Shown: piece after piece, positions 1 through 5,348 of the stretch
How the letters are laid out: each line of letters starts with the position of its first letter
How positions within the stretch are numbered: the first letter of the stretch is position 1
The notes under the pieces: model-generated
Databases searched by the model: none
Told to the model about the DNA's origin: nothing
What the model saw: only the letters and a program-made list of their open reading frames with translations
NCBI GenBank assembly: GCA_900557315.1
Contig: USSI01000113.1
Coordinates: 1 to 5,436 of the forward strand
From: an uncultured Butyricicoccus sp.
GTDB taxonomy: Bacteria > Bacillota > Clostridia > Oscillospirales > Butyricicoccaceae
DNA length: 5,436 nt
Reading direction: 5' to 3'
Made by a program: the position numbers and the translations under genes

Positions 1-840
1 CGGCAGCGGGCGGCCGGCTTTGAGGTACAGCTCGTCCCCGCACCAGACCAGGCGGGTGCCCAGTTCCTCCAGGCATTCCTGCGCAAACGGCTCGACGATA
101 TCGAGGATGGCCGCGGCCGCCGCTTTGTCGGTCGGCTCGAGCGGATACAGGCCCTCGCGGTGGTCTGTCATCCCGAACGGCACGACCGAAATCGTGTTCA
201 CCGCCGGATACAGCTTTTTCAGGTCGTGCAGCGAGCGGCGTAGCTCGTCGCCGTCGTTCAGTCCCTTGCACACGACCAGCTGGCAGTTCATCGTAATGCC
301 GCCTTCGGCAAAGCGGTCCATGATTTTGAGCGCCTCGCCCGCGCGCCGGTTCTGCAGCATTTTAACGCGCAGTTCCGGGTTGGTTGTCTGCACCGAGATA
401 TTGACCGGCGAAATGTGCATACGCAGAATGCGGTCCACATCCGCCTCGGACAGGTTGGTCATCGAGATATAGTTGCCCATCAGGAAGGACATACGCGCGT
501 CGTCGTCCTTGACGTAAAGTGTCTCCCGCATTCCCTTCGGCAGCTGGTCAATGAAGCAGAACACACATTTATTTGAGCACTGCTTCATCTTATCCATCAG
601 ATAGTGTTCAAAATTCAGGCCGAGCGGCTCCCCCTCGCGTTTGCGCACGCGCACCTCGCGGACGGTTTCGCCGTCCTGTCCCAGCACCTGAAGCGTCAGG
701 CGCGCGTCATAGCTGTAAAACTTATAATCCAGCACGTCACGGATTGCAACGCCGTCGATCTGAAGCAGGATCTCGCCTGCTTCCAGCCCAGCGCGCGCCG
801 CCGGACTGCCCTCGTCTACACTGATAATTTTCGACGCCAT
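1..840 (-). CDS. PDZ-radical SAM-DUF512 family protein, N-terminal part (cut by window edge)
   Basis: The frame is open from ATG at 840 to the window edge, giving 280 residues with no stop. The family is usually about 430-460 residues, so the C-terminal third is missing. Residues 1-70 look like a small PDZ domain (SPAARAGLEAGEILLQIDG). Residues 88-95 read CSNKCVFC, the CX3CX2C motif that binds a radical SAM [4Fe-4S] cluster, followed by FIDQLPKGMRETLYVKDDD, a hallmark of the family. GNYISMTNL (122-130) and TTNPELR (152-158) are further family blocks; residue 151 is Gln where I expect His. VWCGDELYLKAG (265-276) starts the DUF512 portion. The proteins are presumed cytosolic and their reaction is unknown. 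The start is supported by GGGGAGGG six bases upstream. No separate promoter is evident, so expression may depend on read-through from yceD-rpmF. Family assignment is firm; function is not. Confidence 0.93.
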   Translation of the reverse strand, partial: MASKIISVDEGSPAARAGLEAGEILLQIDGVAIRDVLDYKFYSYDARLTLQVLGQDGETVREVRVRKREGEPLGLNFEHYLMDKMKQCSNKCVFCFIDQLPKGMRETLYVKDDDARMSFLMGNYISMTNLSEADVDRILRMHISPVNISVQTTNPELRVKMLQNRRAGEALKIMDRFAEGGITMNCQLVVCKGLNDGDELRRSLHDLKKLYPAVNTISVVPFGMTDHREGLYPLEPTDKAAAAAILDIVEPFAQECLEELGTRLVWCGDELYLKAGRPLP

Positions 841-893
841 CGCGCGCCCTCCCCTCTGTGATTCGTAAACTCTCGCGCAGTGCGCGGCAAATC

Positions 894-929
894 CTCTTCG
901 TTTGGGCCGCTCGCAGTCCAAACGAGGAG
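894..929 (-). promoter_or_regulatory. Leader hairpin upstream of the DUF512 gene
   Basis: Arms 894-905 and 918-929 match at 11 of 12 positions (core CGTTTGG/CCAAACG), with a 12-base interior that can pair further. On the minus strand the structure lies after the rpmF terminator and about 50 bases before the DUF512 start codon. No T-run follows it on either strand, so it is not a standard intrinsic terminator. It could be a leader-RNA structure, a processing site or a stabiliser. The inverted repeat is visible in the sequence; the role is inference. Confidence 0.5.
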
Positions 930-952
930 AAGCCAAAAAAAATGGAGAAGCC
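926..952. repeat. 9-base direct repeat spanning the terminator arm
   Basis: GGAGAAGCC occurs at 926-934 and again at 944-952, separated by AAAAAAAAT. The 944-952 copy overlaps the 3' arm of the rpmF terminator (minus strand), and the 926-934 copy overlaps one arm of the next hairpin. Either copy can therefore pair over seven bases with the terminator's other arm (962-968). It may be a remnant of a local duplication. Confidence 0.6.
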
Positions 953-974
953 GATCGCCGCCTTCTCCATTTTT
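935..974 (-). terminator. Intrinsic terminator of the yceD-rpmF operon
   Basis: The arms ATGGAGAAG (942-950) and CTTCTCCAT (962-970) pair perfectly around an 11-base loop. The stem is extended by four A:T pairs (938-941 with 971-974). On the minus strand the stem is followed by a run of eight T residues (complement of 935-942). It begins 17 bases after the rpmF stop codon, where a Rho-independent terminator is expected. Confidence 0.88.
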
Positions 975-991
975 CTGTTCTGTTTTCAGCC

Positions 992-1174
992 TTACGCTTC
1001 CTTGGCGACAACCTCACGGCCGTTGTAGTAGCCGCAGGCCTTGCACATTCTGTGAGCCAGCTTCATCTCGCCGCACTTCGGGCACTTGCACATGCCGGGC
1101 AGAGAGAGCTTCCAGTGGGAGTTGCGGCGCTTGTCGCGGCGGGCTTTGGATACCTTTCTCTTCGGTACTGCCAT
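992..1174 (-). CDS. rpmF: 50S ribosomal protein L32 (bL32)
   Basis: This 60-residue basic protein is a structural component of the large ribosomal subunit. The N-terminus [18 protein letters not shown] is the conserved rRNA-binding tail of bL32. C31-x2-C34 and C44-x2-C47 form the zinc-ribbon pairs, so this is the zinc-binding (C+) form of L32; an additional Cys lies at 29. Length is normal for the family. The start is fixed by a strong AGGAGG (complement of 1185-1190) ten bases upstream and by the canonical MAVPKRK start. It lies 51 bases downstream of yceD on the same strand, the usual order in Firmicutes, and is followed directly by a terminator. No plsX or other fatty-acid gene follows, unlike in many bacteria. 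Expression is probably driven from the yceD promoter. Confidence 0.98.
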   Translation of the reverse strand: MAVPKRKVSKARRDKRRNSHWKLSLPGMCKCPKCGEMKLAHRMCKACGYYNGREVVAKEA

Positions 1175-1225
1175 TGTGGATACACCTCCTACTCTTTCTT
1201 CTGTATTTTTTATTGCATCAGTTTG

Positions 1226-1735
1226 TTATTCGCCCTCGTCCGAGTCGAGCAGGGCGCGCAGCGCGGCAAATCGCGGGTCGATCTGCTTTTTCTCACAATC
1301 GCAGTCAACCTCGTTGCGGTCGGCGCCGCAGTGCGGACAGAGGCCTTTGCAGTCCTCCCTGCACAGATAAGTCATCTGTACCTGCAGGATCAATGCCGGC
1401 ACCAATACGTCCGCAGGATCCACGCTGTCACCGGTCAGCACGAAAAGATCGTCTTCTTCCTCTGCCTCGGGATCATCCGTCAGGACGGTATCAACCTCGG
1501 CTGTCAGCAGGATATCGAGCGGTTTCAGGCAGCGCGCACAGGCAGTGGAATAGATCGTTTTGACCGTACCCCTGAGCCGCAGGACACCGCTTTCGTTGGA
1601 AACCTCGCCGCTGAGCTGGACAGGGCTTTGGAACGGCTTCGCACCATAAAGCGTTTCCTCCCGCAGGTCGATGGTTTCATCGAACGGGATGGGCGCGTGC
1701 TGCGAAGCAGTCAGCTTTTTTAAATCAATCTTCAT
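1226..1735 (-). CDS. yceD: YceD/DUF177 family protein, ribosome-biogenesis associated
   Basis: A 169-residue acidic protein of the DUF177 family, which is nearly always next to rpmF and has been linked to 23S rRNA accumulation. C66-A-R-C69 in the middle and the C-terminal cluster C125, C129, C133, C136, C145 and C147 (REDCKGLCPHCG, then CDCE) are the diagnostic cysteines and suggest metal binding, followed by the family ending IDPRFAAL (152-159). An acidic stretch (residues 88-96) lies between the two cysteine groups. The ATG at 1735 has GAGG five bases upstream and a near-consensus promoter whose predicted start point gives a leader of only about 18 bases. It is the first gene of the yceD-rpmF operon and is divergent from the pseudouridine synthase gene. 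Identity is firm; the molecular role rests on family knowledge. Confidence 0.96.
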   Translation of the reverse strand: MKIDLKKLTASQHAPIPFDETIDLREETLYGAKPFQSPVQLSGEVSNESGVLRLRGTVKTIYSTACARCLKPLDILLTAEVDTVLTDDPEAEEEDDLFVLTGDSVDPADVLVPALILQVQMTYLCREDCKGLCPHCGADRNEVDCDCEKKQIDPRFAALRALLDSDEGE

Positions 1736-1750
1736 GTCAACCTCACATGG

Positions 1751-1768
1751 TACTAAGATAGTATACTA
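1751..1768. promoter_or_regulatory. Operator-like cluster of TACTA/TAGTA pentamers
   Basis: The plus strand reads TACTA (1751-1755), AGA, TAGTA (1759-1763), then TACTA (1764-1768). Positions 1759-1768 form a perfect 10-base palindrome that overlaps the yceD -10 box, and the cluster covers the predicted transcription start. This placement would suit a repressor. The half-sites recall the TTAGTA/TACTAA halves of FapR operators, but the spacing does not match. Binding is inference. Confidence 0.3.
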
Positions 1769-1789
1769 CAAGTAATCAGTCTTTGTCAA
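1760..1789 (-). promoter_or_regulatory. Sigma-A promoter for yceD-rpmF
   Basis: On the minus strand, a perfect -35 TTGACA (complement of 1784-1789) is followed after 18 bases by -10 TATACT (complement of 1760-1765). Transcription should start near 1753, about 18 bases before the yceD ATG. This is the most consensus-like -35/-10 pair in the window, in keeping with high expression of a ribosomal gene. Confidence 0.85.
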
Positions 1790-1835
1790 CCAATTTTTAC
1801 ACCAATATTGGAACAATTCGTTTTCCCGTCCGCAC

Positions 1836-1864
1836 TTCCCTTTTGGAAAAAAATACGGTATACT
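1836..1864 (+). promoter_or_regulatory. Probable promoter for the pseudouridine synthase gene
   Basis: A good -10 box TATACT lies at 1859-1864. The -35 position, 17 bases upstream (TTCCCT, 1836-1841), matches consensus at only three positions. Transcription would start near 1871, ahead of the ribosome binding site. A second weak option is TTGTCA at 1783-1788 with TATTGG at 1806-1811. The -10 lies inside the longer reading frame that begins at 1808, which argues against that earlier start. Confidence 0.5.
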
Positions 1865-1890
1865 GGATGCACCACATTATTTCATTTCAG

Positions 1891-1909
1891 AAAAGGAAAT
1901 CCGGTTTTG
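1891..1909 (+). promoter_or_regulatory. Ribosome binding site that selects the TTG start
   Basis: AAAAGGA at 1891-1897 is followed by nine bases and then TTG at 1907-1909. It supports initiation at TTG 1907, where similarity to related proteins begins (MREYYITKNDSEQRLNKFL). No comparably placed Shine-Dalgarno is evident before the TTG at 1808. Confidence 0.65.
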
Positions 1910-2875
1910 AGAGAATATTATATCACAAAAAACGACAGCGAGCAACGGCTGAATAAATTTCTGGAGAAAGCCGTGCCGCTCCTGCCCGGCGGCATGATGC
2001 ACAAATACCTGCGTCTGAAGCGCATCAAGGTCAACGGCAAGCGCACGGAAGCCGCATACCGCCTGTGCGAGGGCGACGCGATCCAGCTGTACCTCAACGA
2101 CGAGTATTTTGACGCGCCGCCCGAGGAGGAGGCTTTCCGCCGCATCACACATCCGCAGGTGCGCATCGTCTATGAGGACGAAAACATCCTGTTGGCGGAC
2201 AAGGCGCCCGGCATGGTTGTCCACGCGGACGAGCACGGAGATACCAATACCCTGATCGCCCACATCCAGGCCTACCTGTACCAGTCCGGCGCATGGAACC
2301 CGGACGATGCGGCATCGTTCGCGCCCGCGCTGTGCAACCGCATCGACCGCAACACCGGCGGCATTGTGATCGCCGCAAAAACCGCCGAGGCGCTGCGCAT
2401 CCTCAACGACAAGATCAAGGACCGTGAACTGGAGAAACGGTATCTGTGCGTTGTCCACGGCCGTCCCCGGCCGGCCGAGGGGCTGATCGAAAACTACCTG
2501 CGGCGCGACGAAAAACGCAAGCAGGTCACGCTGCACAAAACGCGCGTACCCGGTGCAAAGACCGCGCGCACCCGCTACCGCACGCTGGCAACGGCAGGCA
2601 GGCTGTCGCTTGTCGAGTGCGAACTGCTCACCGGCCGCACGCATCAAATCCGTGCGCATATGGCGTCGATCGGCTGTCCCCTGCTGGGTGACGGCAAGTA
2701 CGGTACAAACGAACTGAACCGCCCTTACAGTGAGACCGGACAGGCGCTGTACGCCTACCGCCTCACCTTCCGGTTTGCGCAGGACGCCGGGGCGCTCTCC
2801 TATCTTAACGGGAAAACCTTTACCGTACACGACATCCCCTTTGTCAAAAAATACTTTCCAAGTTTCCGGCTATAA
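1907..2875 (+). CDS. RluA-family RNA pseudouridine synthase
   Basis: From TTG 1907 the protein has 322 residues, normal for RluA/RluC/RluD-like enzymes that convert uridine to pseudouridine in rRNA or tRNA in the cytosol. Residues 1-70 form an S4-type RNA-binding domain (NKFLEKAVPLL, KYLRLKRIKVNGKR, GDAIQLYL). The catalytic domain has LLADKAPGMVVHAD, then NRIDRNTGG, in which Asp147 should be the catalytic aspartate, RYLCVVHG, and LLTGRTHQIRAHM (about 241-253). The motif has Asn and Gly where E. coli enzymes have HRLDRxTSG, which I associate with clostridial members. The reading frame extends back to TTG 1808, but those 33 extra codons cover the -10 box and resemble nothing, so I prefer 1907. 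It is divergent from yceD and ends at a terminator. Which RNA site is modified cannot be told from sequence. Confidence 0.94.
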   Translation: MREYYITKNDSEQRLNKFLEKAVPLLPGGMMHKYLRLKRIKVNGKRTEAAYRLCEGDAIQLYLNDEYFDAPPEEEAFRRITHPQVRIVYEDENILLADKAPGMVVHADEHGDTNTLIAHIQAYLYQSGAWNPDDAASFAPALCNRIDRNTGGIVIAAKTAEALRILNDKIKDRELEKRYLCVVHGRPRPAEGLIENYLRRDEKRKQVTLHKTRVPGAKTARTRYRTLATAGRLSLVECELLTGRTHQIRAHMASIGCPLLGDGKYGTNELNRPYSETGQALYAYRLTFRFAQDAGALSYLNGKTFTVHDIPFVKKYFPSFRL

Positions 2876-2881
2876 TACGGC

Positions 2882-2920
2882 AAAAGCGCAGGGACCCTTC
2901 TCCGGCTCCTGCGCCCTTTT
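2882..2920. terminator. Bidirectional terminator between convergent genes
   Basis: The arms GCGCAGG (2886-2892) and CCTGCGC (2908-2914) pair perfectly around a 15-base loop. On the plus strand the stem is followed by CC then TTTT (2917-2920), serving the pseudouridine synthase gene, whose stop is 10 bases before the left arm. On the minus strand it is followed directly by TTTT (complement of 2882-2885), serving the small membrane protein gene. The short T-runs make it a moderate terminator. Confidence 0.7.
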
Positions 2921-2936
2921 ATGCCATTTTGCAATG

Positions 2937-3329
2937 CTATGGCAGCATACGCATCAGCAGCAGGCCAAGGCAGAGCACGCCCAGCCCGGCCAGCGCGAAA
3001 ATCGTCCCGATCACGCAGTTTATGATCTGGCCGGTCATCCGGAGGTAGGACTGCTCCGGCTTGCTTACATTATAACATACATCGCATTCCCTTCCCAATC
3101 GGAAAATGCCATTGCTCGTCCAGCCTGTACTTTTGACATATCTCGTCCCATCGACAACGTATTCATAGGTCGCGCGCGCCGGCTGGCTTCCCGTTCCGGT
3201 TCCCGGCTGGACCCGCGTCATAATTCCCCTGGTACGCCCTCTGCATTTAATAAACCTGATATAACGCGGGACGCAGAATACAAGCCCCACAATCAGAAAC
3301 GAAAAACCGATGATCCAGACTGCTGTCAT
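2937..3329 (-). CDS. Small two-helix membrane protein, DUF3592-like
   Basis: A 130-residue protein with hydrophobic segments at about residues 3-22 and 102-126, probably two transmembrane helices. The segment between them contains ATYEYVVDGTRYV (53-65) and GRECDVCYNVSKPEQSYL (79-96). A Tyr-x-Tyr-x-x-Asp-Gly-x-x-Tyr element followed by a 'V-x-Y-[ND]-x-x-x-P-x-x-S' element is the pattern of DUF3592 proteins, whose function is unknown. The start is ATG 3329: it has AGGGAGGG six bases upstream and sits about 40 bases after the predicted transcription start. The frame could be extended to a TTG at 3402-3404, but that codon is part of the -35 box. The gene is a single transcription unit between the deacetylase terminator and the bidirectional terminator. 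Family assignment is from the motif pattern only. Confidence 0.82.
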   Translation of the reverse strand: MTAVWIIGFSFLIVGLVFCVPRYIRFIKCRGRTRGIMTRVQPGTGTGSQPARATYEYVVDGTRYVKSTGWTSNGIFRLGRECDVCYNVSKPEQSYLRMTGQIINCVIGTIFALAGLGVLCLGLLLMRMLP

Positions 3330-3375
3330 GCTTTTCCCTCCCTGCATCCCGTTTCTGCACACTGTTCCTATCCAA

Positions 3376-3404
3376 AGCATAGCATCCCGTTCCCTCCCGG
3401 TCAA
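3376..3404 (-). promoter_or_regulatory. Sigma-A promoter for the DUF3592-like gene
   Basis: On the minus strand, -35 TTGACC (complement of 3399-3404) and -10 TATGCT (complement of 3376-3381) are separated by exactly 17 bases. Each hexamer has five or four matches to consensus respectively. Transcription should begin near 3369, leaving a leader of about 40 bases before ATG 3329. This shows the gene is not simply co-transcribed with the upstream deacetylase. Confidence 0.75.
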
Positions 3405-3436
3405 GCGCGGCAGCGTATCACAAAATACGTTTCGTC

Positions 3437-3471
3437 AAAACAAAAACGGCATGGTGCTGCCATGCCGTTTT
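3437..3471 (-). terminator. Strong intrinsic terminator of the deacetylase gene
   Basis: The arms CGGCATGG (3447-3454) and CCATGCCG (3460-3467) pair perfectly around a five-base loop, extended by four A:T pairs (3443-3446 with 3468-3471). On the minus strand the stem runs into TTTTTGTTTT. It begins 20 bases after the deacetylase stop codon. Confidence 0.92.
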
Positions 3472-3491
3472 GCTTTATTCAGAACACTTCC

Positions 3492-5258
3492 TTACCCGAT
3501 TTTCGTATAAACTTTGCCCGGCTCGAGCGTAATGCCCTTGACCGCCGCCAGCTCGGAGACTGTAACAAAGGCGTAGGTTTTATCCGTCCTGCTCTGCAGC
3601 TCGTCAATCGCGGCGAGCACGCCCTCAATCGTACCACTGTACAGATCGTGCATCAGGATAATCGAGCCGTCCTCCGCCTGGTTAATGATATTGTTCTTCA
3701 CGCTCACCGGATCGGTCCTGGTTTCCCAGTCGTGCGTGTCCACATCCCAGTTGATGATCGGCAGGCCGAGTTCTTTCATCACGGATTTGACCTTATCGTC
3801 ATACGCGCCGCCCACCGGCCGCATCACAGTCGGCCGTTCGCCGCAGTACTGCTCGATCAACTGGCTATTGGATTCAATCTCCTCACGGATCTGGTCCTCG
3901 CTCAGCGCAGGAAGCATCTGCATCGGATGGGTCATCGTATGGTTGCCCAGTTCATGGCCCTCGGCCAGATACCGTGCGCAATGCGAATGGAAGTCCTTCA
4001 GGCGGTAGCCACACATAAAGAACGTCGCATGGGCGCCGCGCTCTTTAAGCCCATCCAGCAGTGTTGCGGTCATTCCATTCGGATAGCCGTCCTTCGCACC
4101 AGTCGGGCCATCGTCAAACGTCAGTGCAATGTAAACATCCGCCTCCGGGATATTCTGGCCTATCGCCTGTGTCACCCCGCCTGTCATCGTGTTCAGATAA
4201 GCCTTCTGGCTGTCAAAACCGTCGAGCGACATATCAGTAAACGCATAGGTGCCGTCACCCAGGTCGGAATAGTTTTTACCGGTCAACGCGGCAAACAGCT
4301 GTGCGGAGACGTAAAATTTACCGGTCTCCTCGTCCTGATACACTTTTATATCATCGCCTTTGACCCGGTCGCCATCCACCTTTGTCTTTCCATCGCTGCG
4401 TATGGTGGACTGCTTGCCGTTATATTCAACCGTCCATTCGCCTTTACTGTCAAACGAAGCCGTCCCGCCGAGTGCCGTCATCGCAGCCTTAAGCGGCACA
4501 TACCGGGTTCCGTCCACCTCGATTGCAGCGGTGCCGCGCTTGCCTTCCTCCTCAGCCATCGAATGGTTTTGGCCGCCCGCTACTACCTTGTCTGAGTCCG
4601 TGCGCATCACGATGCTTCCCGCTGAAACCTGCTGTTCAGAGGGCCCCAGCACTTCGAGCGCCTTTTCCGCAATTTTACCGAGTTTCTTCTCATCCAGCGC
4701 CTTTTTGGATTGCGAAACCACCACAAGGTCGCCCTGATCCGCCCCCAACTCGCCTACCTGCCAGGAAAACGCTTCACAAACATCGCGCACCGGCACAAAG
4801 GTAATGCCCTCCTTGGTTTCAGGCGCTGCGGACATGGTTTTATTCTCTTCATTCAGCCGCAGGGCAGTGCTGCCCGTCTGCACGCTGACCGTATCTTTTT
4901 TATATTGGATGGATGCGTTTTTGCCCGCTTCGTCCCACGACAGTTCCAGGCCCAGGTTGCTGCACAGGGAATCCAGCGCAACATAAACCGTCCCGCTGCT
5001 GTTCCTGTATGGCGCCGCGCTCCCCAGATCGACCGGTTTGCCATCCAGATAAGCGCGGGTGTTGTCCACCTGATATACCAGCTGATTTTGTTCCCCCCCC
5101 AAAATCGCGCTGGAAATACCCTTTACAATTTGAAACGCAACCGGCACCGCGATAATAATCACAAGGATCAGGGCGATCAGAACCCCATAGTGACTGTTGC
5201 GGCGGCGACGGCGGCGATGCGGCCGGTACGAAGACCGGTACACCGACTGATATGCCAT
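3492..5258 (-). CDS. Membrane-anchored polysaccharide deacetylase (NodB/CE4) with copper-amine-oxidase-N-like domains
   Basis: A 588-residue surface enzyme predicted to remove acetyl groups from an N-acetylated glycan, most likely peptidoglycan. Residues 12-20 are strongly basic (six Arg in a row), followed by a hydrophobic signal-anchor at about 24-46, so the rest should face outward. Two regions, about 61-182 and 243-342, resemble the copper amine oxidase N-terminal domain (TVYVALDSLCSNLGL, TFVPVRDVCEAF, RYVPLKAAMTALGG), used in clostridial surface proteins as a stalk or wall-binding module. The NodB domain (about 374-575) keeps all motifs: TFDDGP (380-385; Asp382 and Asp383), NHTMTH (439-444; metal ligands His440 and His444), RPVGG (480-484), DTHDW (507-511) and ILMHD (534-538; His537). 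ATG 5258 has AGGA elements 10 bases upstream. A run of eight G codes for Leu-Gly-Gly near residue 54. It is a single transcription unit. The exact substrate is unproven. Confidence 0.95.
   Translation of the reverse strand: MAYQSVYRSSYRPHRRRRRRNSHYGVLIALILVIIIAVPVAFQIVKGISSAILGGEQNQLVYQVDNTRAYLDGKPVDLGSAAPYRNSSGTVYVALDSLCSNLGLELSWDEAGKNASIQYKKDTVSVQTGSTALRLNEENKTMSAAPETKEGITFVPVRDVCEAFSWQVGELGADQGDLVVVSQSKKALDEKKLGKIAEKALEVLGPSEQQVSAGSIVMRTDSDKVVAGGQNHSMAEEEGKRGTAAIEVDGTRYVPLKAAMTALGGTASFDSKGEWTVEYNGKQSTIRSDGKTKVDGDRVKGDDIKVYQDEETGKFYVSAQLFAALTGKNYSDLGDGTYAFTDMSLDGFDSQKAYLNTMTGGVTQAIGQNIPEADVYIALTFDDGPTGAKDGYPNGMTATLLDGLKERGAHATFFMCGYRLKDFHSHCARYLAEGHELGNHTMTHPMQMLPALSEDQIREEIESNSQLIEQYCGERPTVMRPVGGAYDDKVKSVMKELGLPIINWDVDTHDWETRTDPVSVKNNIINQAEDGSIILMHDLYSGTIEGVLAAIDELQSRTDKTYAFVTVSELAAVKGITLEPGKVYTKIG
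5093..5100 (-). repeat. Eight-G homopolymer tract within the deacetylase gene
   Basis: Eight consecutive C on the plus strand (G on the coding strand), flanked on the coding strand by TTTT upstream. It lies between the membrane anchor and the first extracellular domain. A one-base gain moves translation into a frame that stops at 4900-4902. A one-base loss gives a frame that stops at 4853-4855 at the latest. Either would remove the catalytic domain. Confidence 0.7.
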
Positions 5259-5308
5259 TTTTGTTCATTCCTTCCTACTTTTTATTGTTTTCTGTATTGC
5301 CATCCATA

Positions 5309-5337
5309 ATTATAGCATCATACTTTTCAAAATAAAG
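5309..5337 (-). promoter_or_regulatory. Extended -10 promoter for the deacetylase gene
   Basis: The minus strand reads TGCTATAAT: a perfect -10 TATAAT (complement of 5309-5314) with an extended -10 TG one base upstream (5316-5317). The -35 position with 17-base spacing (CTTTAT, 5332-5337) is poor, as is common with extended -10 promoters. Transcription would start near 5302, about 44 bases before the ATG. Confidence 0.7.
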
Positions 5338-5348
5338 TTACAGTACTG

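Noticed and set aside
20..472. A 150-codon plus-strand open frame at the left edge
   Set aside because: It is antisense to the radical SAM gene, whose cysteine motif and family blocks are unmistakable. The antisense product is Ser/Arg-rich and featureless.
902..1723. A 273-codon plus-strand open frame opposite yceD-rpmF
   Set aside because: It starts within the terminator region and lies antisense to two firmly identified genes, with no recognisable domain.
1877..2830. A 317-codon minus-strand open frame
   Set aside because: It is fully antisense to the pseudouridine synthase gene, which has intact domains and catalytic motifs. The antisense product has no family features.
2730..4595. A 621-codon plus-strand open frame
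   Set aside because: It begins inside the pseudouridine synthase gene, crosses a terminator and intergenic DNA, and then runs antisense to two well-supported genes. Its product is basic, His/Arg-rich and without domains. Antisense openness is expected in G+C-rich coding DNA.
5195..5222. GGCGGCGACGGCGGCG-like low-complexity run
   Set aside because: It is explained by the six consecutive arginine codons at the deacetylase N-terminus, a normal basic flank before a membrane anchor, and is not a separate repeat.
4900..5268. ATG at 5268 in another frame, just upstream of the deacetylase start
   Set aside because: The AGGA elements abut or nearly touch this ATG, leaving no proper spacing, and the product is a Pro/Gly-rich shadow of the deacetylase. 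It matters only as the frame entered after a one-base gain in the G tract.
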